Assembly (NCBI RefSeq): GCF_009362735.1
Contig: NZ_WHNP01000004.1
Location: forward strand, 62,001-126,000
Reading direction: 5' to 3'
Origin: Paraburkholderia franconis
Lineage (GTDB): Bacteria > Pseudomonadota > Gammaproteobacteria > Burkholderiales > Burkholderiaceae
Length of the DNA stretch: 64,000 nt
Both the position numbers and the translations under genes were made by a program. Under the pieces are notes generated by a model. That model saw nothing but the letters and a program-made list of their open reading frames with translations, searched no databases and was not told the origin of the DNA. This document shows positions 54,341 to 63,356 of this stretch, one piece after another; the first letter of the stretch is position 1, and every line of letters begins with the position of its first letter.

Positions 54341-55495
54341 TCAACGGCTTGCGTCGCGAATCATGTTGCGCGCGATCACGAGCTGCTGGATCTGCGACGT
54401 GCCTTCGTAAATGCGGAAGAGCCGCACATCGCGATAGAAGCGCTCGACGGCATAGTCGGACACATAGCCCGCACCGCCATGAATCTGCACGGCGCGATCC
54501 GCGACACGTCCGCACATCTCCGATGCAAAGAGCTTGCAGCACGATGCTTCCGTCGATACATCTTCCTTGTCGTCGCGGCGGCGCGCGGCATCGAGCACCA
54601 TCGAGCGCGCCGCGTAGATTTCCGCGCGGCTGTCGGCGAGCATCGCCTGCACGAGCTGAAATTCGGCGATCGGCTGGCCGAACTGCTTGCGCTCCATCGC
54701 GTAGCGCAGCGCATCGGCGAGCATGCGTTCGGCCGCGCCGACACAGATCGCCGAGATGTGCAGGCGTCCTTTGTCGAGCACTTTCATTGCCGTCCTGAAG
54801 CCGACGCCTTCCTTGCCGCCGATGATGTTCGCGGCGCTCACGCGGCAGTTCTCGAAGATCACGTCGCAGGTATGCGCGCCTTTCTGGCCCATCTTCCTGT
54901 CGATCTTGCCGAGCGACAGACCCGGCGTGCCCTTCTCGACGATGAACGCCGAGATGCCGCTCGCGCCCTTGATGTCGGGGTTCGTGCGCGCCATCACCGT
55001 GTAGACGCCCGCTTCCGGCGCGTTGGTAATGAAGCGCTTGGTGCCATTGATCACGTAATGATCGCCGTCGCGCACGGCCGTCGTGCGCAGCGATGCGGCG
55101 TCGGAACCTGAATTCGGCTCCGTCAACGCGAATGATGCGATCAGTTCGCCCGATGCGAGCTTCGGCAGATAGTGGCGCTTCTGTTCGTCGGTGCCGTCGA
55201 TGACGAGCCCTTGCGAGCCGATGCCGTTATTCGTGCCGATCAGCGAGCGGAACGCGGGCGACGTCCTGGCGATCTCGAATGCGGCGAGCACTTCTTCTTC
55301 CATCGTCAGGCCGAGGCCACCGTATTCTTCGGGAATCGACAGACCGAAGAGACCGAGTTCACGCATCTCGCTGACAATCGCAGCGGGGATCTCATCCGTT
55401 TCGGCGACTTCGTTTTCGGCGGGCATGAGACGCTCGCGCACGAAGCGCGACAGCGAATCGAGAAGAATGGACAGTGTTTCGTGATCGCGGATCAT
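54341..55495 (-). CDS. Acyl-CoA dehydrogenase
   Basis: The 384-residue FAD enzyme forms a trans-2 double bond in an acyl-CoA. It has SFALTEPNSGSDAASLRTTA (FAD site), GTKRFITNAPEAGVYTVMAR, a catalytic-base region YRDVRLFRIYEGTSQIQQ and FGQPIAEFQLVQAML. It ends IARNMIRDASR. A good terminator follows. The chain length is not apparent. Upstream on the other strand is the TauE gene. Confidence 0.93.
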   Translation of the reverse strand: MIRDHETLSILLDSLSRFVRERLMPAENEVAETDEIPAAIVSEMRELGLFGLSIPEEYGGLGLTMEEEVLAAFEIARTSPAFRSLIGTNNGIGSQGLVIDGTDEQKRHYLPKLASGELIASFALTEPNSGSDAASLRTTAVRDGDHYVINGTKRFITNAPEAGVYTVMARTNPDIKGASGISAFIVEKGTPGLSLGKIDRKMGQKGAHTCDVIFENCRVSAANIIGGKEGVGFRTAMKVLDKGRLHISAICVGAAERMLADALRYAMERKQFGQPIAEFQLVQAMLADSRAEIYAARSMVLDAARRRDDKEDVSTEASCCKLFASEMCGRVADRAVQIHGGAGYVSDYAVERFYRDVRLFRIYEGTSQIQQLVIARNMIRDASR

Positions 55496-55630
55496 CGTTC
55501 GTATTACCTGTGTGCAATGTCATGTTGCAATTGTGCCTGCACCCTTGAGGGTTCGTCATGTGGACAGGCATTGTTGCCGATGCGCGAGTTCTGCTTTCCG
55601 TTAGCTGCTGTTGTCTTTAACGCGGTTGCG

Positions 55631-56404
55631 ATGCCGCCGTTTTCGCGTAGCATGGCGCCAGCGCATTTTCCGGGGACACGCGTGGGTTATCTGTTGGTAC
55701 TGGCCGTCGGCCTGGCGGCGGGGACGTTGAGCGGCGTGATCGGCACGGGCTCGTCGATGTTGCTGATGCCTGTGCTGGTGATGATGTTCGGCCCCCAGCA
55801 GGCCGTGCCCATCATGGCGATTGCCGCGATCATGGGCAACATCGGCAAGGTGCTTGCGTGGTGGCGCGAAATCGACTGGCGCGCTTGCGGCGCGTATTGC
55901 GCGACGGCCGTGCCGGGCGCGGCGCTCGGTGTGCGCACGCTGCTTGCGCTGCCGCCGCATGCCGTCGAGATCGCACTGGGCGTGTTCTTCGTTGCGATGG
56001 TGCTGGTGCGCCATTGGCTCACGCGCCGCTCGATCGGTCTCAAGCTATGGCATCTGGCGGTGATCGGCGGGCCCATCGGCTTTCTGACGGGCATCGTCGT
56101 ATCGACGGGCCCGATCACGGTGCCCGTGTTCATGGGTTATGGTCTCGTGAAAGGCGCGTTCCTCGCGACGGAAGCGGCCGGCTCGGTCGGCGTGTATGTG
56201 GCCAAGGTGATGACGTTCGGCCGCTTCGGCGCGCTGCCCGTTCACGTCGTGCTGGATGGTCTGATCGTCGGCTGCGCGCTGATGGCGGGTGCGTTCTGCG
56301 CGCGCCGCATCGTCGTGCGCATGAGTCCCGGCACGTTCAGGCTGGTCGTCGATGGACTGATGCTGTCGTCGGGACTGTCGCTGTTGTGGGCGGCGGGGCG
56401 CTGA
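55631..56404 (+). CDS. TauE/SafE-family anion exporter
   Basis: This 257-residue inner-membrane protein has about eight segments. The TauE hallmarks include the two repeats starting VGLAAGTLSGVIGTGSSMLLMPV and VIGGPIGFLTGIVVSTGPI. The family exports sulfite, sulfoacetate and other anions made when sulfonates are broken down. The ATG at 55631 is uncertain; a GTG at 55682 has the better ribosome site. It is 40 kb from the suyAB locus, so a role in sulfite export from that pathway is only a suggestion. Confidence 0.85.
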   Translation: MPPFSRSMAPAHFPGTRVGYLLVLAVGLAAGTLSGVIGTGSSMLLMPVLVMMFGPQQAVPIMAIAAIMGNIGKVLAWWREIDWRACGAYCATAVPGAALGVRTLLALPPHAVEIALGVFFVAMVLVRHWLTRRSIGLKLWHLAVIGGPIGFLTGIVVSTGPITVPVFMGYGLVKGAFLATEAAGSVGVYVAKVMTFGRFGALPVHVVLDGLIVGCALMAGAFCARRIVVRMSPGTFRLVVDGLMLSSGLSLLWAAGR

Positions 56405-56506
56405 TCCGCGCGTCTTGCTGGCTTCGCGCGATGCATGCCGCGTTGTCGGCCTGCCGTGCATGTTCCCGTTGAACGCGATGCAATCACTCGATACCAAAGG
56501 AACGAC

Positions 56507-56842
56507 ATGATCGAACGAAACATGGTCTCCACGACTTTCGACTTGCCCGGCTACACCGTCGACGGCTCGCTTGGCATCGTGCGCGGCATCATCGTGCGCT
56601 CGCGTTCGGTGGTGGGCGCGATCGGCGCGGGGCTGCAGACGATCTTCGGCGGCAATATCTCGCTGTACACGTCGTTGTGCGAGCGGGCGCGGCTGGACGC
56701 GTACGAGCGCATGCTTGCGGAAGCCGAGACGCTCGGCGCGAACGCTGTCATCGGCATGCGTTACGATGCGACCGAGATCGGCTCGGGCGTCACGGAAGTG
56801 CTCTGTTACGGCACGGCAGTGCGCGTGCGCCGCAACGGGTGA
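56507..56842 (+). CDS. YbjQ/UPF0145-family protein
   Basis: This 111-residue protein has the family features [32 protein letters not shown] and [28 protein letters not shown]. The function is unknown. YbjQ-like proteins form pentamers and include heavy-metal-linked members. The start at 56507 has AAAGGAA upstream. It is followed by a YqaE-type gene on the same strand. Confidence 0.87.
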   Translation: MIERNMVSTTFDLPGYTVDGSLGIVRGIIVRSRSVVGAIGAGLQTIFGGNISLYTSLCERARLDAYERMLAEAETLGANAVIGMRYDATEIGSGVTEVLCYGTAVRVRRNG

Positions 56843-56894
56843 TCGAAGTTTTCAACCCGAAGTTCAACCCAAAGTCGATGCCGAAGGAAATGTT

Positions 56895-57089
56895 ATGCGC
56901 CTGTTGCTTGCCCTGATCTTGCCGTGGTTCCAGTTCTTCACGATTGGCCGTCCGATCGCGGGCATCATCTGCCTCGTGCTGCAACTGACGATCATCGGCT
57001 GGCTGCCCGCCGCGATCTGGTCGGTGTATGCGCTGAGCCAATACAAGACCGACAGGAAGATAGAAGAAGCGCTCGGCCGGCGCACGTAA
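56895..57089 (+). CDS. YqaE/Pmp3-like small membrane protein
   Basis: The 64-residue protein has two membrane helices (LLLALILPWFQFFTIGRPI and IICLVLQLTIIGWLPAAIWSVYAL) and a charged end, the pattern of the Pmp3/YqaE family that modulates membrane potential under salt or pH stress. The start at 56895 has AAGGAA upstream. It may be co-transcribed with the YbjQ-type gene, 52 bp upstream. Confidence 0.8.
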   Translation: MRLLLALILPWFQFFTIGRPIAGIICLVLQLTIIGWLPAAIWSVYALSQYKTDRKIEEALGRRT

Positions 57090-57126
57090 GCCGCGCCACG
57101 CGCAGGCATGGAGCCACGATGGCGCG

Positions 57127-57354
57127 CTAGTCGTCGACGAACAGCATCGACACATAGAGAATCGTCGACACCACGATGATGCCGACGCCGACGAACACTT
57201 TCGTGCGGTTGAATTCGAGTCCGCCATTGATCGCAACGGCGATGCCGACGACGGCCGACAGCGTGCCGATCGCCGCCAGCACGACGTGCGCCTTGCTCCA
57301 GATCATCTTGCGGCGTGCTTGGCGCTTCGGAGAGTTCCAGGGTTCGATGGGCAT
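57127..57354 (-). CDS. Small membrane protein of unknown function
   Basis: The 75-residue protein has two helices (VVLAAIGTLSAVVGIAVAIN and VFVGVGIIVVSTILYVSML). No family is recognised. It is convergent with the YqaE-type gene. A start further in (MIWSKAHVV) is possible. Confidence 0.6.
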   Translation of the reverse strand: MPIEPWNSPKRQARRKMIWSKAHVVLAAIGTLSAVVGIAVAINGGLEFNRTKVFVGVGIIVVSTILYVSMLFVDD

Positions 57355-57390
57355 CGCAGTGACCGTGATGTAAGCGCATTGGCTGCCGAA

Positions 57391-57427
57391 GCTGGCCCGT
57401 CTCGCTGCGAGAGCAAGACGGGCCAGC
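57391..57427. other. Strong hairpin
   Basis: GCTGGCCCGTCT and AGACGGGCCAGC pair fully over a 13-base loop, 20 bp past the 3' end of the leftward exported-protein gene. No T-run follows, so it is either a Rho-type RNA end or a stabilising 3' structure. Confidence 0.5.
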
Positions 57428-57446
57428 TGTCGAGGTCGAGCGCTCG

Positions 57447-58055
57447 TTATTGAATAGGCGTGCCGTCGCGCGTGATCTGAATGGCCGTCGCCGACACGTA
57501 GTTCGCGCGAACGCTGTCGCCGACCTTGAGCCTGTCGAGCGGCACGTCGGGCGCGACTTGCAGGACTACGCTGCGGTTAGGTCCGCGCAGCGTCACCTGA
57601 CGCTTCTTGTGGTCGATCTTCTGCACGGTCGCGACCACTTCGATGTTCTGCTTCTGCGTCGACGCGCCGCCTTCCACGGGTGTGGTCGATTGCGATTCGA
57701 TGCGCGAGCGCACGCCCTTCGAGTCGACCTTGTCCGCCGACAGTAGCAGCGCGCCCTTGTACGAGATGTGCACTTGATCGCCGACCTTGAGCTTCTTCAC
57801 GTCGCCGACATCGGGATCGACTTCGACGATCGTCGAGTTGCCGCGCGGGCCGCGGATCGTCACCTCGTTCCTGCCGGTGTCGATATGCGTGATGCGCGCG
57901 GTCACTTCGGCGACGGCAGCCGTGCCGACCGCGTTCGCAGCGGGCGAAGATGCCGGATTGTCCTGCGCGCGTGCGTCGATGACGGGCGCGGCCAGCGTCG
58001 CGCAAGCCGCTGCGATGGCCATCATGCGAATCGAACCGCGAACTGCACGTTGCAT
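57447..58055 (-). CDS. Exported protein with repeated beta domain
   Basis: The 202-residue protein has a signal peptide (cut after VIDARA). Two related halves follow: ARITHIDTGRNEVTIRGPRG with VGDQVHISYKGA, and ATVQKIDHKKRQVTLRGPN with VGDSVRANYVSA. The halves look like a duplicated small beta domain found in periplasmic proteins. The function is unknown. It has a good start at 58055 and a downstream hairpin. Confidence 0.78.
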   Translation of the reverse strand: MQRAVRGSIRMMAIAAACATLAAPVIDARAQDNPASSPAANAVGTAAVAEVTARITHIDTGRNEVTIRGPRGNSTIVEVDPDVGDVKKLKVGDQVHISYKGALLLSADKVDSKGVRSRIESQSTTPVEGGASTQKQNIEVVATVQKIDHKKRQVTLRGPNRSVVLQVAPDVPLDRLKVGDSVRANYVSATAIQITRDGTPIQ

Positions 58056-58122
58056 ATGAGACTCCTCGTTGGTGCGTTGAGTGGGCCAATCGTCCTGTAC
58101 GGGGCCGTGGCGGTTTTAGCGG

Positions 58123-58515
58123 TCACGCTGTTTCGGCGGTGTGGCTTGCTGCCTTCTGTCTCGCGTCGTCGTACACGCGGCGCCGTTCCGCTTCCACCAG
58201 CATCCGCTTGCGCTTGATCGACTGCCGGTGAATGGGCGGGCCCATCACGGCCACATAGTCGTTGTAGCGATGCTTCTGGAAACGGCGGAAGAAGTCGGGT
58301 CCGGGCAGGCCGTTGCTGAGCGCGAGCAGCACGCCGTAGTCGATCGTCGAGACTTCCCCGAGCGACGCAACGGCTCGCTCCAGCGCGTCATAGCGCGCAG
58401 TGAGCGGATCGCTCGCGCCGAACATCGCGTGAAATCGCTGATAGGTTAGGAGCCGCTCGTGCTCGGCGGCGCGTCGCAACGCCACGACGATACGTTCAAC
58501 CCGTTCCACTTCCAT
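58123..58515 (-). CDS. Conserved protein of unknown function
   Basis: The protein is 130 residues, with the ATG at 58515 chosen because GGAGGG precedes it; the longer reading from 58626 adds an unlikely leader. It is helical, with the middle LTYQRFHAMFGASDPLTARYD and the ending KRKRMLVEAERRRVYDDARQ. No family is recognised with confidence. It lies next to an AT-rich gap. Confidence 0.68.
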   Translation of the reverse strand: MEVERVERIVVALRRAAEHERLLTYQRFHAMFGASDPLTARYDALERAVASLGEVSTIDYGVLLALSNGLPGPDFFRRFQKHRYNDYVAVMGPPIHRQSIKRKRMLVEAERRRVYDDARQKAASHTAETA

Positions 58516-59161
58516 GTTGCCCTCCACGCGTGAAAATGCGCCGTCGCGTACGGAATCGAATGCCGCGCGACGGCATGTTGCAAACGGTCCGCTTTGCCTT
58601 TTATCAGCGAAACTGTTTTTTGCCAATAAGGCCTGATGTAATTCAATTGCCGTTATGAATTTTGTTTTTTTAAATAAAATTCTTCGCCGCTTTTAAAGCA
58701 GCAAATAGAACAGGCATGGCGGATTGTGCCGGCTGGAGTGCGATAGTCCGCCGGCTAAGGTATTGCGTGCTGAAATGGACGTATTGCCATACAACGTTCC
58801 CTATGAAAACGCAGCAGGCGCACGTACAGGGTGCGGGCCGTGAGGCTTGAGTCGATGCGATGCAGTAATGGTTACAGCATGCTAGCAAACGATTTCGGCA
58901 AGTTCAAGAAAACATCCGAACGCTTCGAAAAGTATGATGATGATGATTTATTGTTTACCGAAACGGATATGATTTTTCTTTTGTTGGATATTTCGCAATA
59001 AAATCCATAAATGATTTTTCAACGATCATGAAATTTCACGAGCGAGAGACACAGGTGCGCTGTAAACATATATCGGTCTTTTAAATACGTTGCATTTGCT
59101 GCGCCATGTCCGTCATCCGGCGACCCGGGCGTTCGTGTTCTGACTATCGACGAGGTCGCTC
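58516..59161. other. AT-rich intergenic region
   Basis: A 646-bp gap is clearly more AT-rich than its surroundings from about 58600 to 59100, for example TTGTTTTTTTAAATAAAATT and a GATGATGATGATTTATTG run. I see no supported gene, no complete insertion sequence and no tRNA. It could be horizontally acquired DNA or a silenced regulatory region for the following HTH gene. Confidence 0.55.
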
Positions 59162-59566
59162 ATGCCTTCACGAAACGAAGAATTGCCGACCGTCATGCGC
59201 AGACTCGCTGCGGGCAGGATGCTGATGGAAGGCGCGTCGATCAGCGACGTCGCCGCGCAACTGCACATCTCCGAAAACACCGTGCGCAAATATCGCGCGC
59301 TGCTGAACGAGGGCGGGCTGGATTCGTTGAGGCAGATGAGCGTGGGCGGCCGTTCGTCGGTGCTCGACGAAGCGGCGATGCAATGGATCGCGTCCGCGTT
59401 GAGCGGCCCCGCGAGCGTTCACGGTTTTCCGTCCGACGCATGGACCAGCAACCGTCTGCGCGAACTGATACGCGCGCGGTTCGGCGTCAGCTACTCGCGT
59501 GTCTATACGTGGCAGATCGCGACCAATCTCGGTCTCGGGCACCGGCTGACGAAGTCACGCAAATAG
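59162..59566 (+). CDS. Winged helix-turn-helix protein, IS630 transposase-like DNA-binding domain
   Basis: The 134-residue protein has a first HTH at residues 17-55 (MLMEGASISDVAAQLHISEN, then TVRKYRALLNEGG) and a second winged segment (WTSNRLRELIRARFGVSYSRVYTWQIATNLGLGHRL). That is the N-terminal layout of IS630-type transposases. There is no DDE catalytic domain and no inverted repeat or target duplication. It is therefore either a domesticated regulator or a remnant. It follows an AT-rich gap. Confidence 0.72.
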   Translation: MPSRNEELPTVMRRLAAGRMLMEGASISDVAAQLHISENTVRKYRALLNEGGLDSLRQMSVGGRSSVLDEAAMQWIASALSGPASVHGFPSDAWTSNRLRELIRARFGVSYSRVYTWQIATNLGLGHRLTKSRK

Positions 59567-59595
59567 TCGTGCGACAGGCGGCTTTACGCGGGCCT

Positions 59596-60102
59596 TCAGC
59601 GCGCGGAGGGCAGCAGTTCGCCCCAGGCGACGAGGATCTTCTGGATGCTGCGCGCGTAGGAGTCGCGCTCTTTCGGCGACTCCGAGTGATATGCGCCGAT
59701 CGCGCGCCACGTGTTGCCGTACTTCACCATCTTCTGCTTGATCAGCCATGCGGCGACATAGATGTTCACGCATGCATCGGTGAGCGCGCGATGCGGAATG
59801 CCGAGGCGCTTCAGGTCGCTGAAATGAACGGAGTTGATCTGCAATTGCCCGACGTCGATCGAGCCGTTCGCATTGCGATTGATCGCGCTCGCGTCGCCCT
59901 TCGATTCATGCCACGCGACCGCGCGCAGAATCAGCGGATTGACGCCCTGATAGGCGGCTGCCTGTTCGAAGCAGTCGTCGGCGCGCGCGATCTCGCATGT
60001 CAGCGACGACACGAACAGCGCGAGCGCGGCGAGTGCGCATTTGAGCAGAGGGCGCGAGCGGCGCGTCGCGAGAAGCCGATGTGTGGACACATGAGTGGAC
60101 AC
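59596..60102 (-). CDS. Lytic transglycosylase (SLT, IagB-like)
   Basis: The 168-residue exported enzyme has a signal peptide with a cleavage region near CEIARA-DD. The SLT fold has ILRAVAWHESKGDASAINRN (catalytic Glu in HESK), GSIDVGQLQINSVHF and IGAYHSESP. IagB-type proteins cut peptidoglycan to let type III, type IV or conjugation machines cross the wall. It is last in a leftward three-gene group with a small exported protein and a lipoprotein. Confidence 0.87.
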   Translation of the reverse strand: MSTHVSTHRLLATRRSRPLLKCALAALALFVSSLTCEIARADDCFEQAAAYQGVNPLILRAVAWHESKGDASAINRNANGSIDVGQLQINSVHFSDLKRLGIPHRALTDACVNIYVAAWLIKQKMVKYGNTWRAIGAYHSESPKERDSYARSIQKILVAWGELLPSAR

Positions 60103-60122
60103 GATAGGACGCTCCGTTGCGG

Positions 60123-60488
60123 TTATTTCGCCATCGCGAGTTCGAGCTGCTTTTCGACCGAGCGCAGATACATGCGCGAAGTGTCGGAGACGACGAGGCG
60201 CGCGGCGGGCGCCGTGGGCCTCACGTCGGCGACGACGCGCGGCTTGCGCTTTTTCGACGTGCGCTTCGGCACGACGGGCTCGTCATCGTCGTCGGATACG
60301 GGCGGCAGCATCGAGAGGGTCGGCAGCGGCGGATAGACCTTGTCGGCAGCGGGCAGGCCGGACATGCCCGGCGCAACGTTCGCGCTGCCTGCCGACAGCG
60401 TGCCGGCGACGGCCGGCTGGCCCGCGTGAGCGGCCTGGGCCAGGCCGGCGAGCACGAGGCTCGCCGCGAGGAGAGCGGTCCTGAACAT
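60123..60488 (-). CDS. Small exported protein of unknown function
   Basis: About 121 residues from MFRTALLAASLVLAGLAQAA at 60488, with AAGGGAAG ahead of it. A start at 60506 gives an ATGA overlap with the preceding lipoprotein gene and is also possible. After the signal peptide it has a Pro-rich part and a basic stretch (PKRTSKKRKPRVVADVRP). No family is recognised. It is between the lipoprotein and the transglycosylase gene, with a 20-bp gap to the latter. Confidence 0.6.
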   Translation of the reverse strand: MFRTALLAASLVLAGLAQAAHAGQPAVAGTLSAGSANVAPGMSGLPAADKVYPPLPTLSMLPPVSDDDDEPVVPKRTSKKRKPRVVADVRPTAPAARLVVSDTSRMYLRSVEKQLELAMAK

Positions 60489-60502
60489 GGCGAGGCTTCC
60501 CT

Positions 60503-60892
60503 TCATGGTGTCGCGGAGGGTGTCGTGGAGGTTGGCCTGATCGACACGCTATACGGCTGGTTCGCGCCCGCCGTCAGGTTCTCCAGGCTGAGCTTCGCCG
60601 GATGCTGCGGCGGCACGCCTCGCCAGATAGCCTGATTCAGATACGGCAGGTCCTGGCCTAAGGCGGTGACGAGAATCGTCGTCGGCTGCTTTTGCGAGGC
60701 GGCCAGCGCGCCCGCTTTGGCGAGCACGGCCGACAGTTGCGGATCGCGGGCGCCGAGCGCATCGGGCGGAATCGTGAAGCTGATGAGGTCAGTCGACACG
60801 GGCGGCTTCTCTCCTTGCGATGCCGTGTTCGTGGGCAATTGCGCGCAACCGGCCATCGCGACGAGAACCATACAAAACGCAAGCTGCTTCAC
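60503..60892 (-). CDS. Small lipoprotein of unknown function
   Basis: The 129-residue protein starts from a GTG at 60892 with GGGAG before it, giving MKQLAFCMVLVAMAGCAQLP. The lipobox is VAMAGC. The mature part, with DLISFTIPPDALGARDPQLS, matches no family I know. It is first of the three-gene group, and the ATG at 60979 is less likely. Confidence 0.68.
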   Translation of the reverse strand: MKQLAFCMVLVAMAGCAQLPTNTASQGEKPPVSTDLISFTIPPDALGARDPQLSAVLAKAGALAASQKQPTTILVTALGQDLPYLNQAIWRGVPPQHPAKLSLENLTAGANQPYSVSIRPTSTTPSATP

Positions 60893-61276
60893 GGACCGCT
60901 CCCAGAAGTCGTTGACGCTACATCGGTTTGTCGGCACGGCCGCGGCGAACTTGATATGCGATCCGCAAACGTTTGGCAAATCGGGAAACTTGACTCAGGA
61001 ACGGCCGTCGTCTGGAAACTCTGACCGTCGAACGCGCGGAAAAACGGTGAGGTTGTCTCGCGCCTCTTCGGCGGTTGGCGGGCGCGTGCCTTCGGCGCGC
61101 AGCGGGTTTCGCCGCTTTGCGCGCGCGATGCCGTGTGACAGGCTCGCGACACAGCCGCCGAACACCCTCGCGAGACATGCGATGCGCGTCCGGGGTATCG
61201 TGAGCGGCACGGCAAGGTGACACGCCTGCTTCTCAACGCGAAGCGCGATGGCTTCGCCTCTTTTCAGGAGATCGCA
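60893..61276. other. Intergenic region, lipoprotein trio to wrbA
   Basis: A 384-bp GC-rich divergent gap. I see no supported gene, terminator or operator in it. Both promoters must lie here. Confidence 0.45.
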
Positions 61277-61876
61277 ATGGCCAAGGTTCTCGTTCTTTAC
61301 TACTCGTCGTACGGTCACATCGAAAAGATGGCCGAAGCAATGGCCGAAGGCGCGCGCAGTGCGGGCGCGCAGGTCGACATCAAGCGCGTGCCGGAGACCG
61401 TTCCCGAAGAGGTCGCAAAGAATGCGCACTTCAAGCTCGATCAGCAGGCACCCATCGCGACGGTGGCCGATCTCGAGCAATACGATGCGATCGTCGTCGG
61501 CACGCCGACGCGTTATGGACGCATCTCGTCGCAAATGGCCGCGTTTCTCGACCAGACGGGCGGACTATGGATGCGCGGCGCGCTGAACGGCAAAGTGGGC
61601 GCGGCGTTCTCATCGACGGCGACGCAGCACGGCGGGCAGGAGACGACGCTCTTCTCGGTGATCACGAACCTGATGCACCTCGGGCTGATCATCGTGGGCT
61701 TGCCGTACAGCCATCAGGGGATGATGAACATGACGGAGATCGTCGGCGGCGCACCGTATGGCGCAACGACGATTGCATCGGGAGACGGCTCGCGGCAACC
61801 CAGTGCGATCGATCTCGAAGGCGCGCGGCATCAGGGCGCGATTGTCGCGAAGACGGCGGCGAAGCTGTTTGGCTGA
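61277..61876 (+). CDS. wrbA: NAD(P)H:quinone oxidoreductase WrbA
   Basis: The 199-residue flavodoxin-like enzyme reduces quinones by two electrons and protects against oxidative stress. It has [18 protein letters not shown] (FMN phosphate site), [34 protein letters not shown] and [15 protein letters not shown]. The start at 61277 has AGGAG upstream. It stands as a single gene. Confidence 0.94.
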   Translation: MAKVLVLYYSSYGHIEKMAEAMAEGARSAGAQVDIKRVPETVPEEVAKNAHFKLDQQAPIATVADLEQYDAIVVGTPTRYGRISSQMAAFLDQTGGLWMRGALNGKVGAAFSSTATQHGGQETTLFSVITNLMHLGLIIVGLPYSHQGMMNMTEIVGGAPYGATTIASGDGSRQPSAIDLEGARHQGAIVAKTAAKLFG

Positions 61877-62033
61877 ACGGCGTTCTTGTTGCAGTCGATC
61901 GCAGCCGTTCGATTGCAAAGGGAATGACGGACTGAATGCGCAGCGCACTGAATGCAGTCCGCCGTTCAGTGCGCGCAATCGATGGCGTCTGCTTGCCGGA
62001 ATAACGTTGCAAGTTCAAGCGGTTGACCGCGCG

Positions 62034-62582
62034 TCATGCAGTCTCGTCAGGCGGCAATGTCAATTGAGCGATTTCAACCGTATCGAGTTGCTCGAGCACG
62101 GCTGGCGCGAGCAGCAGTTTCGCCTTGCGAATGCCTGCGCCCATCACGACCTGCTGACGTTCAATCACGGCCGCATCGACGAGAATACGCCAGCCCGCAG
62201 GCAAACCGAATGCGGTAATGCCGCCGAACTCCATCGCGCTCTGTTCCGTCGCGACCTCGCGCTGCGCGAACGAAATGCGCTTCGCGCCGAGCGCCGTTTT
62301 CACCGCGCCGTTCACGTCGAGGCGCAGCGAACCGAGTGTCACCAGCGCGGCGAGATGCTCGCCGCCATCCTTCTTGTAGCGAACGACGATCGTGTTCGCG
62401 CAGTCTTCCATCGGAAAGCCGTAACGGGCGCTGAAGTCGGCGGTATCCGATGCATCGTCGGTGACGGAGAACACGACGATGTCACGGCCTGCGATCGATG
62501 CGGCGATGTGCGCGGGAAGATGCGCATCGATCTGTTCGGGCGCGATGATGTCGAGCTTCTGAAGTGGTTCGTGCGAAAGCAT
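62034..62582 (-). CDS. YbaK/EbsC-type aminoacyl-tRNA deacylase
   Basis: The 182-residue protein has the YbaK/prolyl-tRNA editing fold: DCANTIVVRYKKDGGEHLAA holds the conserved Lys, and AKRISFAQREVATE and FGGITAFGLPAGW follow. Family members remove wrongly charged Ala or Cys from tRNA(Pro). The ATG at 62582 (MLSHEPLQKLD) is chosen over 62624. Neither ribosome site is strong. Confidence 0.82.
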   Translation of the reverse strand: MLSHEPLQKLDIIAPEQIDAHLPAHIAASIAGRDIVVFSVTDDASDTADFSARYGFPMEDCANTIVVRYKKDGGEHLAALVTLGSLRLDVNGAVKTALGAKRISFAQREVATEQSAMEFGGITAFGLPAGWRILVDAAVIERQQVVMGAGIRKAKLLLAPAVLEQLDTVEIAQLTLPPDETA

Positions 62583-62768
62583 GATGGGTGTAAGCGATCG
62601 AGGACGAAGACAGGGCGCACACATTGTACGATTCCCGGCCGCGTGTCGCTGATCCGCACATCACTGTGCTGCATCGATGTTCATGCGCGCATTCATGGCG
62701 ATTGCGGACCGCTGCATCCGCAACCTTCGGAAGGGCAGACTTCTTTCTTCAAGAGAGAAGCCGTCACA

Positions 62769-63356
62769 TCACTCGAGATCGTCGAGCAGTTTGGCGAGAA
62801 TCATCTCCGACATGTTGCGCGGGCGGCTCGAAGGACGGCTGAACGGTCCATAGACGGCATCGCCGCGCACGATCTCCTCGCCCGTCAACGCGCACACGCC
62901 ACGCGAGCGCGCGATGCGGCGCACCCACAACTGTTCGGTGTAACGACCGGCCGTCGAGTCGCGCCACGTGATCGAAACCGACTTCGCGCCGAACCGTTCG
63001 ACGAATGTGATGACGGCGGCGCTGTGTTCGTCCGATGCCGCCTGCGACCTCGCGCGCTCGGCATTCGCGGTGCGGCGGGCCGCGCGCGCCGCGCAGGCGC
63101 CGTTGTCGCATTTGTCGGACGATGCGCCCTTGGTGTCCTGCGAAGGCGACTTGCCTAGCCGCGAGATGGTCGTCGTCCACGGATCGCGCAGAGCGGGCTT
63201 CGCGGGCGCTGAGCCGCCGCTTGCCGCCTCGCGTCCGACGTCCGCATAGAGCGCCTGTGTGCGGCGCAGTTCGACTTCGGCACTGGCGCGCCGGTTCGCG
63301 TGGGCGGGACGCCTGGGTTCGGCCGTAGTACCAGTTGCAGTTCCAATCCTGCTCAC
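62769..63356 (-). CDS. DUF3331-domain protein
   Basis: The 195-residue protein has a variable Ala/Arg-rich N-terminal half and a conserved end: SVSITWRDSTAGRYTEQLWV, then ARSRGVCALTGEEIVRGDAVYGPF. That end is typical of DUF3331, a family almost confined to Burkholderiaceae. Function unknown. The Cys and acidic pattern of CALTGEEI suggests a metal site. A frame to 62764 and 63537 in another register is spurious. Confidence 0.82.
   Translation of the reverse strand: MSRIGTATGTTAEPRRPAHANRRASAEVELRRTQALYADVGREAASGGSAPAKPALRDPWTTTISRLGKSPSQDTKGASSDKCDNGACAARAARRTANAERARSQAASDEHSAAVITFVERFGAKSVSITWRDSTAGRYTEQLWVRRIARSRGVCALTGEEIVRGDAVYGPFSRPSSRPRNMSEMILAKLLDDLE

Noticed and set aside
59162..59566. 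Active IS630 insertion sequence
   Set aside because: Only the HTH part is present, with no DDE domain, terminal repeats or target duplication.
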